Origin: CBDCFV01 sp965203835
GTDB taxonomy: Bacteria > Chloroflexota > Dehalococcoidia > Lucifugimonadales > UBA3495
Length of the DNA: 64,000 nucleotides
Direction of reading: 5' to 3'
Assembly: GCA_965203835.1 (NCBI GenBank)
Contig: OZ241919.1
Location: 4,402,001-4,466,000, forward strand
Under the pieces are notes generated by a model, which did no database searches, was not told the origin of the DNA, and was given only the letters and a program-made list of their open reading frames with translations. This document shows positions 33,595-41,349 of this stretch, piece by piece. Position 1 is the first letter of the stretch. Every line of letters begins with the position of its first letter. The position numbers were made by a program, and so were the translations under genes.

Positions 33595-35219
33595 TCCTCT
33601 CCCTCCCCCTCGCCGTCCGGTTCCCCGTCGCCCTCTTCCCAACCGTCGCTCCCTTCCTCGTTATCCTGCTCGGATTCCGCATCGGGTTCGGCTGCGGGGT
33701 GCCCCTGCCGCCGGCTGCGCTGGTTGCGCCGGTTGTTGGCCTTGGGCTGGGCAGGCGGGCTGGCCTGGTTCTCCCTGCGCTGGCGCGGTCCCTGCCGGAG
33801 TTCCGCCAGTTCCTGGCGGTACTTCTCCACCAGCTTCCCCATTTCGTCGTCGGGAAGCCCGATGTCTTCCACGGGCGTCAGGTAGCCCAGGGCCAGCTCC
33901 CGGATTCGCCGGGCCACTACCGGGTCTCCCGGCTCCGGCGGCAGCACCCGCATGGAGAAGGCGTCCATGCGCTCGACGCCCACGGTGGCCCGAACGTAGC
34001 ACTGGTGCACGTCCAGGGAGGTGACGTCGTCCTCGCTAACCCGCTCCTTGCCCAGCTCCCACACCAATTGCCGGGCGTCGGCGCCCGCCATCTGGAAGGC
34101 GGCCAGGCAGCCCACGTTGGCCAGCACCGTGTCCCGCATGGTGCGGGACAGGTCCTCCAGCTTGGCCAGGCTCTGGGTGGCCAGGATGAAGTTGGCCCCG
34201 AACTTGCCCAGTTCCGACAACATACTCTCGTAGTCCACGCCGGGCATGGTCTGCATCTCGTCCACGACCACCAACGCGCCCCGCCGCTGCTCCGGCGGCA
34301 GGCTGCCCTGCTCCCGGATCACCCCGTCCACCAGGTTCAGGATGGAGGAGCCCACCAACGCCGCCACGTCCCTACCCACCGCGCCCTGGGCGGTGGACAC
34401 CAGCAGGATGCCGCCCTGACGGATGGTCTCCCGCAGGTCGATGGTGGAGCGGGGCTGGCCCAGGATGGCCCTTGCCGTCTTGGACGATGCGTAGTAGGCC
34501 AGGCGGGTCTGCACCGGGGCCAGGGCCATGCCCTGGTAGTCCTTGCGCCAGGTACCGAACTCCCTGGCCCACCACCTGAGCAGGTGGTGGTCGTCCACCT
34601 GGGCCGTCACCTCGTCCCGGAAGTCGTCGTCGCCCAGCAGCCGCAGCCCGTCGATGATGGTGTACTGCGCTTCCGGCGCCCGCTTCTCGTTGGCCTCGTG
34701 CAGGCTCTTCACCGTGTGCTCTAGGATGGACTGCATCCTTGGACCCCACTGCTCCCACAGGCCGTGGGCCACGCGGACCACCGAGTCGGCGGTGCGGTCC
34801 CTATCGGCGAAGATGCGGGTGTCCAGCAGGTTGATGCCGGGAAAGCCTTGCTTGTCCGCCAGGTCGATGAGCTTCACCTGTTCGACGAGACTCTCGGGAA
34901 CCCGGGCCAGTACGCTGCCCACCAGGTCGGCGTGGGGGTCCACGACGATGATGGCGTCGGTGTCGCGTCCTTCCGCCTTCTCCTTCAGCTTGTGGGCGAT
35001 GACGTGCTCCATCAGGGTGGACTTGCCCATGCGGGTGCGGGCCACGTAGAGGTGGTGGCGGCGCAGCAGGTCCTGGGGGAAGTGGATCTTGCGGGCCGGG
35101 CCGGTGGTGGTCTCGCCCACCAGGGCGCCACCGCTGGTGCTCTTGGCCGAGGGGAGGAGCGCCCGGGAGCCGGCGCGGGCCACCAGGGGGTCTCGTCCCG
35201 GGCTCCCGGCGGGTGCCAC
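33591..35219 (-). CDS. VirD4/TraD-like ATPase, motor domain (continues the upstream frame across a frameshift)
   Basis: DNA-pumping or coupling-type P-loop ATPase. Meaningful sequence runs from about 35190: ALLPSAKSTSGGALVGETTT, then the Walker A HLYVARTRMGKSTLMEHVI, VDPHADLVGSVLARVPESL, the Walker B GALVVVDEMQTM, and the sensor-like NFILATQSLAKLEDLSRTM. The C-terminal 80 residues are low-complexity, acidic and Arg/Asn-rich. The ATG at 35219 has no ribosome-binding site and lies inside sequence coded by the other frame, so this is very likely the second half of one 888-residue protein starting at 36256. The first Gly of the P-loop is Ala. Confidence 0.85.
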   Translation of the reverse strand: MAPAGSPGRDPLVARAGSRALLPSAKSTSGGALVGETTTGPARKIHFPQDLLRRHHLYVARTRMGKSTLMEHVIAHKLKEKAEGRDTDAIIVVDPHADLVGSVLARVPESLVEQVKLIDLADKQGFPGINLLDTRIFADRDRTADSVVRVAHGLWEQWGPRMQSILEHTVKSLHEANEKRAPEAQYTIIDGLRLLGDDDFRDEVTAQVDDHHLLRWWAREFGTWRKDYQGMALAPVQTRLAYYASSKTARAILGQPRSTIDLRETIRQGGILLVSTAQGAVGRDVAALVGSSILNLVDGVIREQGSLPPEQRRGALVVVDEMQTMPGVDYESMLSELGKFGANFILATQSLAKLEDLSRTMRDTVLANVGCLAAFQMAGADARQLVWELGKERVSEDDVTSLDVHQCYVRATVGVERMDAFSMRVLPPEPGDPVVARRIRELALGYLTPVEDIGLPDDEMGKLVEKYRQELAELRQGPRQRRENQASPPAQPKANNRRNQRSRRQGHPAAEPDAESEQDNEEGSDGWEEGDGEPDGEGEGEE

Positions 35220-36256
35220 AGGCCGGCGGCCTCCCTCACCCCCAGGACGCTGCGCTTGCCAAACAGCCCCGGCCCGGCGGGGTGCAGGTGGGCGCTGGGC
35301 GCCATGGGTTTGACCTTGCTCACCTTGAACCTGGCCCCGGCGGGGTTGTCGTAGTGCCGGTAGGCGGCGGCCACCGGCCCCAGCAGTTCATTGGCCCGGT
35401 CGGGACCGGCGCTTTCGGGCAGGATGGCCGTAAGCTGTACCTCGCCGTCGAAGGCGATGCGGGAGGTCTTCTCCTTGATCATCAGCGGGTCGTAGACCCG
35501 GCTGCGGGCCTGCCTCCAGCGCCACCAACCCCAGCCGGCCAGAACCAGCCCCAGGGCCGTGCCCAGGCCCAACAGCGACGCCTTCAGAATCTCGCCGTCC
35601 TGGTACCACAGGTAGCCCCGCAGTCCCACCAGGGCCGCCACGCCGAGAATGGCCATGGTCACGCCGTCCTTGGCGGTGATCTGGGCCTGGGTGGCCTGGG
35701 TATTGTTGACGGTCTGGCCGGTTCCCGTCTGCTGCTGGCGCTGTAGTTTCTGCTGGTGGACCTGGGACCACTCCGGCCCCATGGAGCGCAGCAGCAGGCG
35801 GGCCACCACCCGCTCCCCGTCGTTCAGGCTGGAGAGCGCCCCGATGATGGCGATCAGGGGGTCGGAACCCGCGTCCAGCAGGTCGTCGTCCCGGAAGGTG
35901 CGCAGCGGCGCGTACTCCGGGCCTCCCGCCCGCAGCGTCATCCCCCACGCCTGCTCCCCGGCTTGCAGCCGCATGGGGTCTTCATCCGGCGTCAGGGTCG
36001 TGATGCGGGCCTGGGGGTAGCGGGCGGCGATCTGGCCCCTCACCACCTGGTCGTCGAGGCAGCGGGCCAGCAGGTTGACACCGTTTGCGTCCCCGGCCAG
36101 TTCCAGGGAGAAGGGTTCGGGGACGGCGATGGAGGCCAGCAGGTTCTCCACCCCCAGGAGGGTGCGCTCGCCGTCGCGGGGCGGCGTGACCGCCAGCAGG
36201 ACCGGCTCCTTCTTCCGGTTGCCGCCCAGGAAGATGTTCCTGATGCTGATATTCAT
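35012..36256 (-). CDS. N-terminal half of the VirD4/TraD-like ATPase (membrane part)
   Basis: ATG 36256 has AAGGAGG upstream and begins NISIRNIFLGGNRKKEPVLL. The first 240 residues are soluble; a Gln/Thr-rich stretch then leads into two membrane helices (about residues 245-262, MAILGVAALVGLRGYLWY, and 272-292, ASLLGLGTALGLVLAGWGWW), followed by a soluble linker ending in GLFGKRSVLGVREAAGLWHP. Just after GARDETP the frame passes into Pro/Ala/Trp-rich nonsense and stops at 35012. Removing one base from the count at the five-base C run (35186-35190) joins it to the motor domain. It anchors the ATPase in the membrane, as in coupling proteins. Confidence 0.75.
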   Translation of the reverse strand: MNISIRNIFLGGNRKKEPVLLAVTPPRDGERTLLGVENLLASIAVPEPFSLELAGDANGVNLLARCLDDQVVRGQIAARYPQARITTLTPDEDPMRLQAGEQAWGMTLRAGGPEYAPLRTFRDDDLLDAGSDPLIAIIGALSSLNDGERVVARLLLRSMGPEWSQVHQQKLQRQQQTGTGQTVNNTQATQAQITAKDGVTMAILGVAALVGLRGYLWYQDGEILKASLLGLGTALGLVLAGWGWWRWRQARSRVYDPLMIKEKTSRIAFDGEVQLTAILPESAGPDRANELLGPVAAAYRHYDNPAGARFKVSKVKPMAPSAHLHPAGPGLFGKRSVLGVREAAGLWHPPGARDETPWWPAPAPGRSSPRPRAPAVAPWWARPPPARPARSTSPRTCCAATTSTWPAPAWASPP

Positions 36257-36461
36257 ATGCTCTGCCTCCTTGCTGTAGGAATCGAGGTGTTTTGGGACCG
36301 CCGCTGGGCGGTCCCCGGGGCCTTCGCCCCCATCCGAGTGTGGGCAGGCGGCAGGCGGAATCCAATTCCTTATAAGGAGGGTCTCCGGCGTCCTCCCCTG
36401 CGGGGAATGGGAGGAAACGGACCGGATGTGATGTGATACCCGTGTACAGGGATTGGAGTCA

Positions 36462-36595
36462 GTTCCCTTTTGGGAACTTTCCGGCCCTTTTGAACTCAAA
36501 ACCGATGGAAGAAACCGGGCTGGAATCCCCTATTTGCGAGCACTTGGGGGTGAGGGCCGGTTCCGGAAATGCCGGGGCCATTTCCCTTTTGGGAA
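36462..36595. promoter_or_regulatory. Two copies of a palindrome in the divergent region
   Basis: GTTCCCTTTTGGGAAC (36462-36477) and TTCCCTTTTGGGAA (36582-36595) share a 14-base core and are about 119 bases apart. They lie in the 450-base gap (36257-36705) between the ATPase operon and the divergent HTH gene, suggesting operators for one or both. No other gene is seen in this gap. Confidence 0.55.
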
Positions 36596-36705
36596 GTGAG
36601 CTGCCAGCCCTATCGGAGAGAGCAATCGGGGGGAAGGGGTTGGTTGGGGAGCGGGAAGGCCCCCTACAGGACAAGCCCCTATTGGACGGTAACGCGAGGA
36701 GGTCG

Positions 36706-37596
36706 ATGATGGATGAGCGCGAGTTGGACGGGACGCAGCCGGGGGATGGCGCCGGTGCGGCTGGCGTGGACGTGGACGTGGAGCGGCTGCGGGAGATCAA
36801 GCTGATGGGCTTCCTGCGGGAGCTGGAGCGTCAGCAGGGGCGGATGGAGGCGGCGGCCCTGCTGGGGGTGAACTACAAGACGGTGGCGCGGGCGCTGGAC
36901 GAGGACCGGGTCACCGGGCGGGTGGCCGACGCCCTGGAACTGCTGCTGGGCGCGGGCGGCGATTCTGAAGTGGTACGGCTGCGCGGGGAGATGGAGCGGC
37001 TGGCGGAGCGCGTGGCGGCCCTGGAGGAACGGGGCGGCGATGTCCTGCCCGTGGCTCCGTTGGCCGGCGATGGCAGGGACGTTGTGCGCGGCGGCGCTGA
37101 CGGCGACGACGGGAACACGGGGGAGGCTCAGGCTGGGGCGGAGGCCAAGGCCGGCAAGACGGGGGCACCGGCGCCACCCACGGCAACGCCCACGGCGCCG
37201 CCGGTGCAGGGGTTGAACCCGAGCAGGCCGGCCAGGCGCCGTCGCGTGGACCCGGAGATGGTCACCCGGGAACCCGCCGAGGACGACCCGGAGGTCTACG
37301 GCGACGCCTGGCCTCTGGTGCAGGAGTGGCGCAAGCTCAAGGACCGGCACCCCGTCCGGGGCAGCAGCCTGTCCTGGCTGGAGGACCAGGAGCGGTTGCT
37401 GGTTTTGGAGCTGGCCATGTTTGAAGAGCACGAGTTGACCGTGCCGCCGGCGCTGCAGCCGGTGAAGGGCCTGGCCCGGCGAGACCACACCCGCTGGCGG
37501 TGGAAGGCGCTGTACCGCACCCAGGTATCCCTCAGGAAGCGTAAGCTGCTGCGCTGGATCAGGCGGATCCTCACCGTCGGCCTGTGGCGGAATTAG
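36706..37596 (+). CDS. Helix-turn-helix/coiled-coil protein of the mobile module
   Basis: The open frame begins at 36433, but ATG 36706 (and 36709) follow GAGGAGGT, giving 296 residues. An N-terminal part (about 25-85) contains RQQGRMEAAALLGVNYKTVA and RALDEDRVTGRVADALELLL, a likely DNA-binding HTH. A short coiled coil follows (RLRGEMERLAERVAALEERG), then a low-complexity Gly/Ala/Pro linker, and a C-terminal conserved part (EVYGDAWPLVQEWRKLKDRH, LVLELAMFEEHELTVPPAL). It ends in a strongly basic helix. It is divergent from the ATPase gene. Its role may be regulation or DNA recognition for transfer; I do not know the family. Confidence 0.65.
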   Translation: MMDERELDGTQPGDGAGAAGVDVDVERLREIKLMGFLRELERQQGRMEAAALLGVNYKTVARALDEDRVTGRVADALELLLGAGGDSEVVRLRGEMERLAERVAALEERGGDVLPVAPLAGDGRDVVRGGADGDDGNTGEAQAGAEAKAGKTGAPAPPTATPTAPPVQGLNPSRPARRRRVDPEMVTREPAEDDPEVYGDAWPLVQEWRKLKDRHPVRGSSLSWLEDQERLLVLELAMFEEHELTVPPALQPVKGLARRDHTRWRWKALYRTQVSLRKRKLLRWIRRILTVGLWRN

Positions 37597-38899
37597 GCGA
37601 CGGGCTAAGGTGGCGGCGATGCCGGGACCGACGCTGGGGCTGACCCTGACGGGCAGAAGTTGGGGTACACCGGCGAACCGCCAGCGAACGCGGAGCGAGC
37701 GATCACCGTCGGGGCGGGCCAGGTGCTCGCTGTAACCGTTCCCTGCGGCGGGAGCGCGGGCGATAATCAATGCAGTTTACGGTTTTTGCCAGTTTTCCCG
37801 CAGAAAGCTGGAGGGTCCGTCCCCGACCCGGACCGTTCGCCAGGGATCGAGCCTCGCTCTCCCCGCGACGGCCTGAACAGGGACAAGCGCCCGCCCGCTG
37901 CGTGACGCGGCACTCCGGGGTCGAGCCCTGCTCCTCCGGCAGCCACGTCGATGCGGGAGACCATAACATCGTGCTGGCGAACACCGTCGGCACCGCCACC
38001 AACATCGTCAAGGAGGTGAAACCCAGAACCAACACGGAAGCCCAGGACCTGAACCCTTCGGTCTGACCCTCTCTCCGAGCGCACAGGACACAGCGCTCAC
38101 CCCTCATTCAGCGGCTGGAACGGGCTTCTCCGTCCCCGGCCGCTTCCTCACGCCTGCGGCATGGCTGCTGTACCAGCGGTAATCAGTCCGTGGACCTCAC
38201 ACATTCCGGCGACCTGACGTTGATGCGCCGGAATTCTCTCCGCTGCGGCGTCGGCATTGACATCGCACTCCCCGACCACGCAGCCCTCCCTCTCCCCATC
38301 TCCGTTCACGGCTGTTTGCTGGGTTTGCGCTGGCGCTGAACTGCGCCGCGCTCCGGCCTGGCTGCGTTCCCCTCCACTGCCGTTCTCCAATGGCACGGAG
38401 GCGCTTTTCGTTGCGCCCTGCCTGGCATCATCGCCAGTTCACGGCGTTGCCCCACGGCGCAACTCCTCTCTCTTCTCCCTTTTCCAGCACGTTTCCCTGC
38501 CCCGCCGCGCCATCCCTGGCCGGCCTGTGTCCCAGGGCGACGTGTGCGTTTCTGCCAGTTGCGACGCGACGAAACCGATGGCGGCTGACCCGGCGCCGCC
38601 ACCTCATTGTCGGCAGGGACGGCCTCGCGTGAACCGCCGCTGCCGCCACGGCGACCACGACTGCCATCACGACCACATCCACCACCAAAACGACAACGGA
38701 GGAATGCCCATGACCAAACCGTAATCCCACGGCCATCGCCAGCGCTCCGGCGCCGGGAGGTGGACGCACATCTCGACCGGCCGCCGGTGCGGCCACCCAA
38801 GCCAACTACAAACGAATACTCACTGCTTACAGCAAAGCGGGGGGCGATCCCTTTCGACAGGGGACCGGCCCCCGCTTTCTGCGTTTCGGAGGAAGCGAC
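37597..38899. other. 1.3-kb GC-rich region without a convincing gene
   Basis: Several open frames exist on both strands, but overlapping frames read as Pro/Arg/Ser-rich shadow and none has a good ribosome-binding site with protein-like sequence. A short His-rich tail (CRHGDHDCHHDHIHHQNDN, near 38640-38700) ends at a possible mini-frame MPMTKP after GGAGGA. The region lies between two genes of the mobile module and could contain a replication or transfer origin or decayed genes. Confidence 0.5.
38834..38878. promoter_or_regulatory. Nested hairpin directly upstream of the four-HTH gene
   Basis: AAAGCGGGGG (38834-38843) pairs perfectly with CCCCCGCTTT (38869-38878), with a weaker inner pairing of GATCCC and GGGGACC. 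It ends 10 bases before the ribosome-binding site of the gene at 38900 and could act as attenuator, terminator of upstream transcripts, or operator. Confidence 0.55.
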
Positions 38900-40048
38900 A
38901 TGAAGGCGACTACCAACATCGACATCACCGCACTGGTCAACCTCAACGACAACCCCGCGAGCGCTGCGGGACAGGAAAAGGGCCAGGGCAAGCCGGAGAG
39001 CGAACTCAGGGCCGCAGCCCGGCGCAAGGGCCTCACCCTCAAGGAACTGGCCGACCTGATGAGCGTCAGCTACGGCTACTTGTCCTCGGTGGCCAGCGGG
39101 CGCCGGCCCTGGTCCCCCATGCTGCGGGAAAGGGCGATGGCGGTCCTGGGCGAGGTCCCCGGCCAAGGCGTGGTCTACCGCCAGGGCGGCCTGGTAGAGA
39201 GCGAAAGCACCTGCCTGCGGGAACGGGCCCGGGAGCGGGGCCTGAGCATGAAGGCCCTGGCCGGACTGGTGGGCGTGTCCGCCGGATACATGTCCGAGGT
39301 GTCCCGGGGCCGGAGGAACATGAGCCCGGCGGTGCAGGCGCGGGTCGAGAAGGCGCTGGGCGCTCCGGTGGAGATCGCGCCCGCCGAATGCGCCAACCGA
39401 CGGGGCGGCGTGGTCCACGGCGGCGAGAGCACCTACCTGCGGGAGCGCGCCAGGGAGCGGGGCATGACCCTGCGGCAGGTGGCGGACCGGACCGGCCTGA
39501 GCTACGGCCACGTGGTCATGGTGTCCCGGGGCCAGCGCAACCTAAGTCCCTCCGCCCAGGCCCGCATGGAGGCGGTGTTGGAGGCTCCCGTGAAGGTCGA
39601 GACCGCCCAGAGCGCCGACGTGGACCCCAGCGTGCTGTGGGAGCGCATGGACGCTCACGACATCAGCCAGAACGAGACGGCCCGGCGGGCGGGCATCAGC
39701 TCCGCCATGCTCTCCCTGATCATGAACGGCCAGCGCAAGCCGTCGGGGGAGGTGCTGCGGCGGCTGCACCAGGTCCTGTTCGCTCCGTCTCCGGCGGAAC
39801 TGGTGGCTCCGGTGGAACTGAGGGTGCTGGCCTGGAAGAAGGGCGGGCGCAACGGGATGGTGATTCGCGGCGCCGGCGGGCCGGGTGGAGACAGCATCCG
39901 CGTCGGCGGGCGAGTGCCCTGGGGTGCGGAGGCCGAATATGCCTATACCACCGGCTACGATAGCCACGGCCGGTTGTCGGTGAACCATATCGTGGACGAA
40001 CGGGGCTGCTCCGTAATGCTGAAGCGGATGGAGCTGGAGGGCGTTTAG
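38900..40048 (+). CDS. Protein with four tandem Xre-type helix-turn-helix domains
   Basis: ATG 38900 follows GGAGGA. In 382 residues four Xre/Cro domains can be read at about 33-85 (GLTLKELADLMSVSYGYLSS), 103-157 (GLSMKALAGLVGVSAGYMSE), 178-232 (GMTLRQVADRTGLSYGHVVM) and 246-300 (DISQNETARRAGISSAMLSL). Domains 2 and 3 share the lead LRERARERG and are recent duplicates; domain 4 is distant and resembles the HTH protein at 23190. The C-terminal 80 residues are beta-rich (AEYAYTTGYDSHGRLSVNHI) and unrecognised. An array of four such domains in one chain should bind a long or repeated DNA site. Isolated Xre domains are common; four in tandem is unusual. Confidence 0.78.
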   Translation: MKATTNIDITALVNLNDNPASAAGQEKGQGKPESELRAAARRKGLTLKELADLMSVSYGYLSSVASGRRPWSPMLRERAMAVLGEVPGQGVVYRQGGLVESESTCLRERARERGLSMKALAGLVGVSAGYMSEVSRGRRNMSPAVQARVEKALGAPVEIAPAECANRRGGVVHGGESTYLRERARERGMTLRQVADRTGLSYGHVVMVSRGQRNLSPSAQARMEAVLEAPVKVETAQSADVDPSVLWERMDAHDISQNETARRAGISSAMLSLIMNGQRKPSGEVLRRLHQVLFAPSPAELVAPVELRVLAWKKGGRNGMVIRGAGGPGGDSIRVGGRVPWGAEAEYAYTTGYDSHGRLSVNHIVDERGCSVMLKRMELEGV

Positions 40049-40384
40049 CGCACCAGCGGCCATGTCGACAGTCTGCCTTCTGCCGGAGATGCCCAGGATG
40101 CCGTCAGTGGCAGAGAGGCAAGCCCGATCCCTCCGCTCTTTCCCTCTTCCAGCGGGCGCAGGGTGTTAGTCCCAGCGTGCGGGGGAGGATGCCGTAGATC
40201 GGCATCCTTCCCCGTTCCGCCCATGTGTGCGACCTTTTTCGTTGTCGAGAATCGCCAGATCGTGTAAGGTATTTGTGGCTGCGGAAGGCTCCCCAAGCGC
40301 CGTTGTGGATTTCACGTTGCCTGAAGTCATTGAAGACTGTAAAGCGCCATCCGTGGCAGAATGCCTTCTGGAGGAAGCGGTAGG
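40049..40384. other. Intergenic region with one hairpin
   Basis: No gene is supported. GGGGAGGATGCC (40182-40193) pairs with GGCATCCTTCCCC (40201-40213), one G-T pair, over a 7-base loop. It may end transcription of the four-HTH gene, although no T run follows. Confidence 0.5.
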
Positions 40385-40657
40385 ATGACCATGCCAACAG
40401 GCAGGACCGCCGAGGAGACCGGCCGCCTCGGTGACGAGATATACGAACGGGACATCCGCCGTCTCGTCGAGGCTGACCATCATGGCGAGTTCGTCGCCAT
40501 CGACGTGGACAGCGGGGAGTACGTGGTTGCGGATGGCATCCTTACTGCCTCGGAAAGCCTCTTGGCGGAACGTCCTAGCGCTGATGTCTGGCTGGTTCGC
40601 GTCGGGTACCGGGCGCTACATCACTTTGGGGGCAACTCCCTACGGAGAGTCGAGTGA
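40385..40657 (+). CDS. Small conserved partner of the aspartic-protease gene
   Basis: A 90-residue protein starting at ATG 40385 (GGAGGA, 10-base spacing). The part EIYERDIRRLVEADHHGEFV and AIDVDSGEYVVADGILTASE is a type I know from cyanobacterial and Chloroflexota genomes, where it precedes a retropepsin-like gene. There is no known function, and an antitoxin or substrate-like role has not been shown to my knowledge. It overlaps the next gene by 4 bases (GTGA). Confidence 0.6.
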   Translation: MTMPTGRTAEETGRLGDEIYERDIRRLVEADHHGEFVAIDVDSGEYVVADGILTASESLLAERPSADVWLVRVGYRALHHFGGNSLRRVE

Positions 40658-41031
40658 TCGAGGGCGTGGTGAACGCTGACTACGAACCCGTCATCACCCT
40701 TCATCTGCTGGGCCCGGCGGGGCAGACGCGGGAAGTGGAAATGGTGGTGGACACTGGCTTCAACGGCTTCCTGACTCTGCCTTCAAACGTCGTCGCGGAG
40801 TTGGGATTACCCTACCGGGGTAGGGGCCGAGCGATCTTGGCCAACGGCAGCCAGGATTTCTTCAATGTTTGGGGCGCCACAGTGGTCTGGGACGGCCGGA
40901 CGAGATACGTGCCAGCAGACGAAGCGGACGCCACGCCCCTGGTGGGCATGGCTCTCATGGATGACTACAGCCTGTACGTGGAGGTGAGAGACGGCGGGCG
41001 TGTGGCCATACAGCCTACGGAAGGACCATAG
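40654..41031 (+). CDS. Clan AA (retropepsin-like) aspartic protease
   Basis: A 125-residue single-domain protein with the catalytic motif MVVDTGFNGFLTLPSNVV (D-T-G) and the second hydrophobic-hydrophobic-Gly turn TPLVGMALM, as in retroviral-type proteases that work as dimers. It starts at GTG 40654, overlapping the preceding gene, so the two are translated together. No signal peptide or membrane helix is present, unlike the SpoIIGA or RseP-type systems. Substrates of these small bacterial proteases are unknown. Confidence 0.78.
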   Translation: MIEGVVNADYEPVITLHLLGPAGQTREVEMVVDTGFNGFLTLPSNVVAELGLPYRGRGRAILANGSQDFFNVWGATVVWDGRTRYVPADEADATPLVGMALMDDYSLYVEVRDGGRVAIQPTEGP

Positions 41032-41349
41032 CTTTCAGGTTCAAGGAATCTCCCCTGAATCTGATTGGCGGCAACGCTTCCCGGCTGGCGGGCAACCGCC
41101 GCGTACTCTTCACTCCCCGCAGGCCGTTGCTCGCGCCCTGGGAAGGGACATTCAGGAGTTGCTGGTCTAACCGGAGTCACTCCGCTGAAGAACGGGCCAG
41201 TTTCGTCAGCAATTACTGACACTTGGGCAGGGACGCGCCTGGCGCCGGCTCTGTATAATCCCTGAACGTAACGAACTATCCAGAGGCTCAAGGGCGTACG
41301 TCCCCGCTTTCACCAGGGAACCGACGCGCTACCAACTGGAGGTTGCGCC
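41032..41349 (+). promoter_or_regulatory. Leader region of the restriction-modification operon with a consensus -10 box
   Basis: No gene is seen in this 318-base gap. TATAAT at 41254-41259 is a perfect -10 hexamer about 90 bases before the methyltransferase start; no good -35 hexamer lies at 16-18 bases. GGAGG at 41337-41341 is the ribosome-binding site for ATG 41350. Confidence 0.5.

Noticed and set aside
34045..34060. CCAGCTCC match to the tRNA-Ala 3' end as a possible second att site
   Set aside because: Only about 10 bases match and it lies in the coding sequence of the ATPase; no duplication of the T arm is present.
38257..38724. 155-residue plus-strand frame with a His-rich tail
   Set aside because: Ser/Pro/Arg-rich for most of its length, typical of a shadow frame; only the last 25 residues look unusual.
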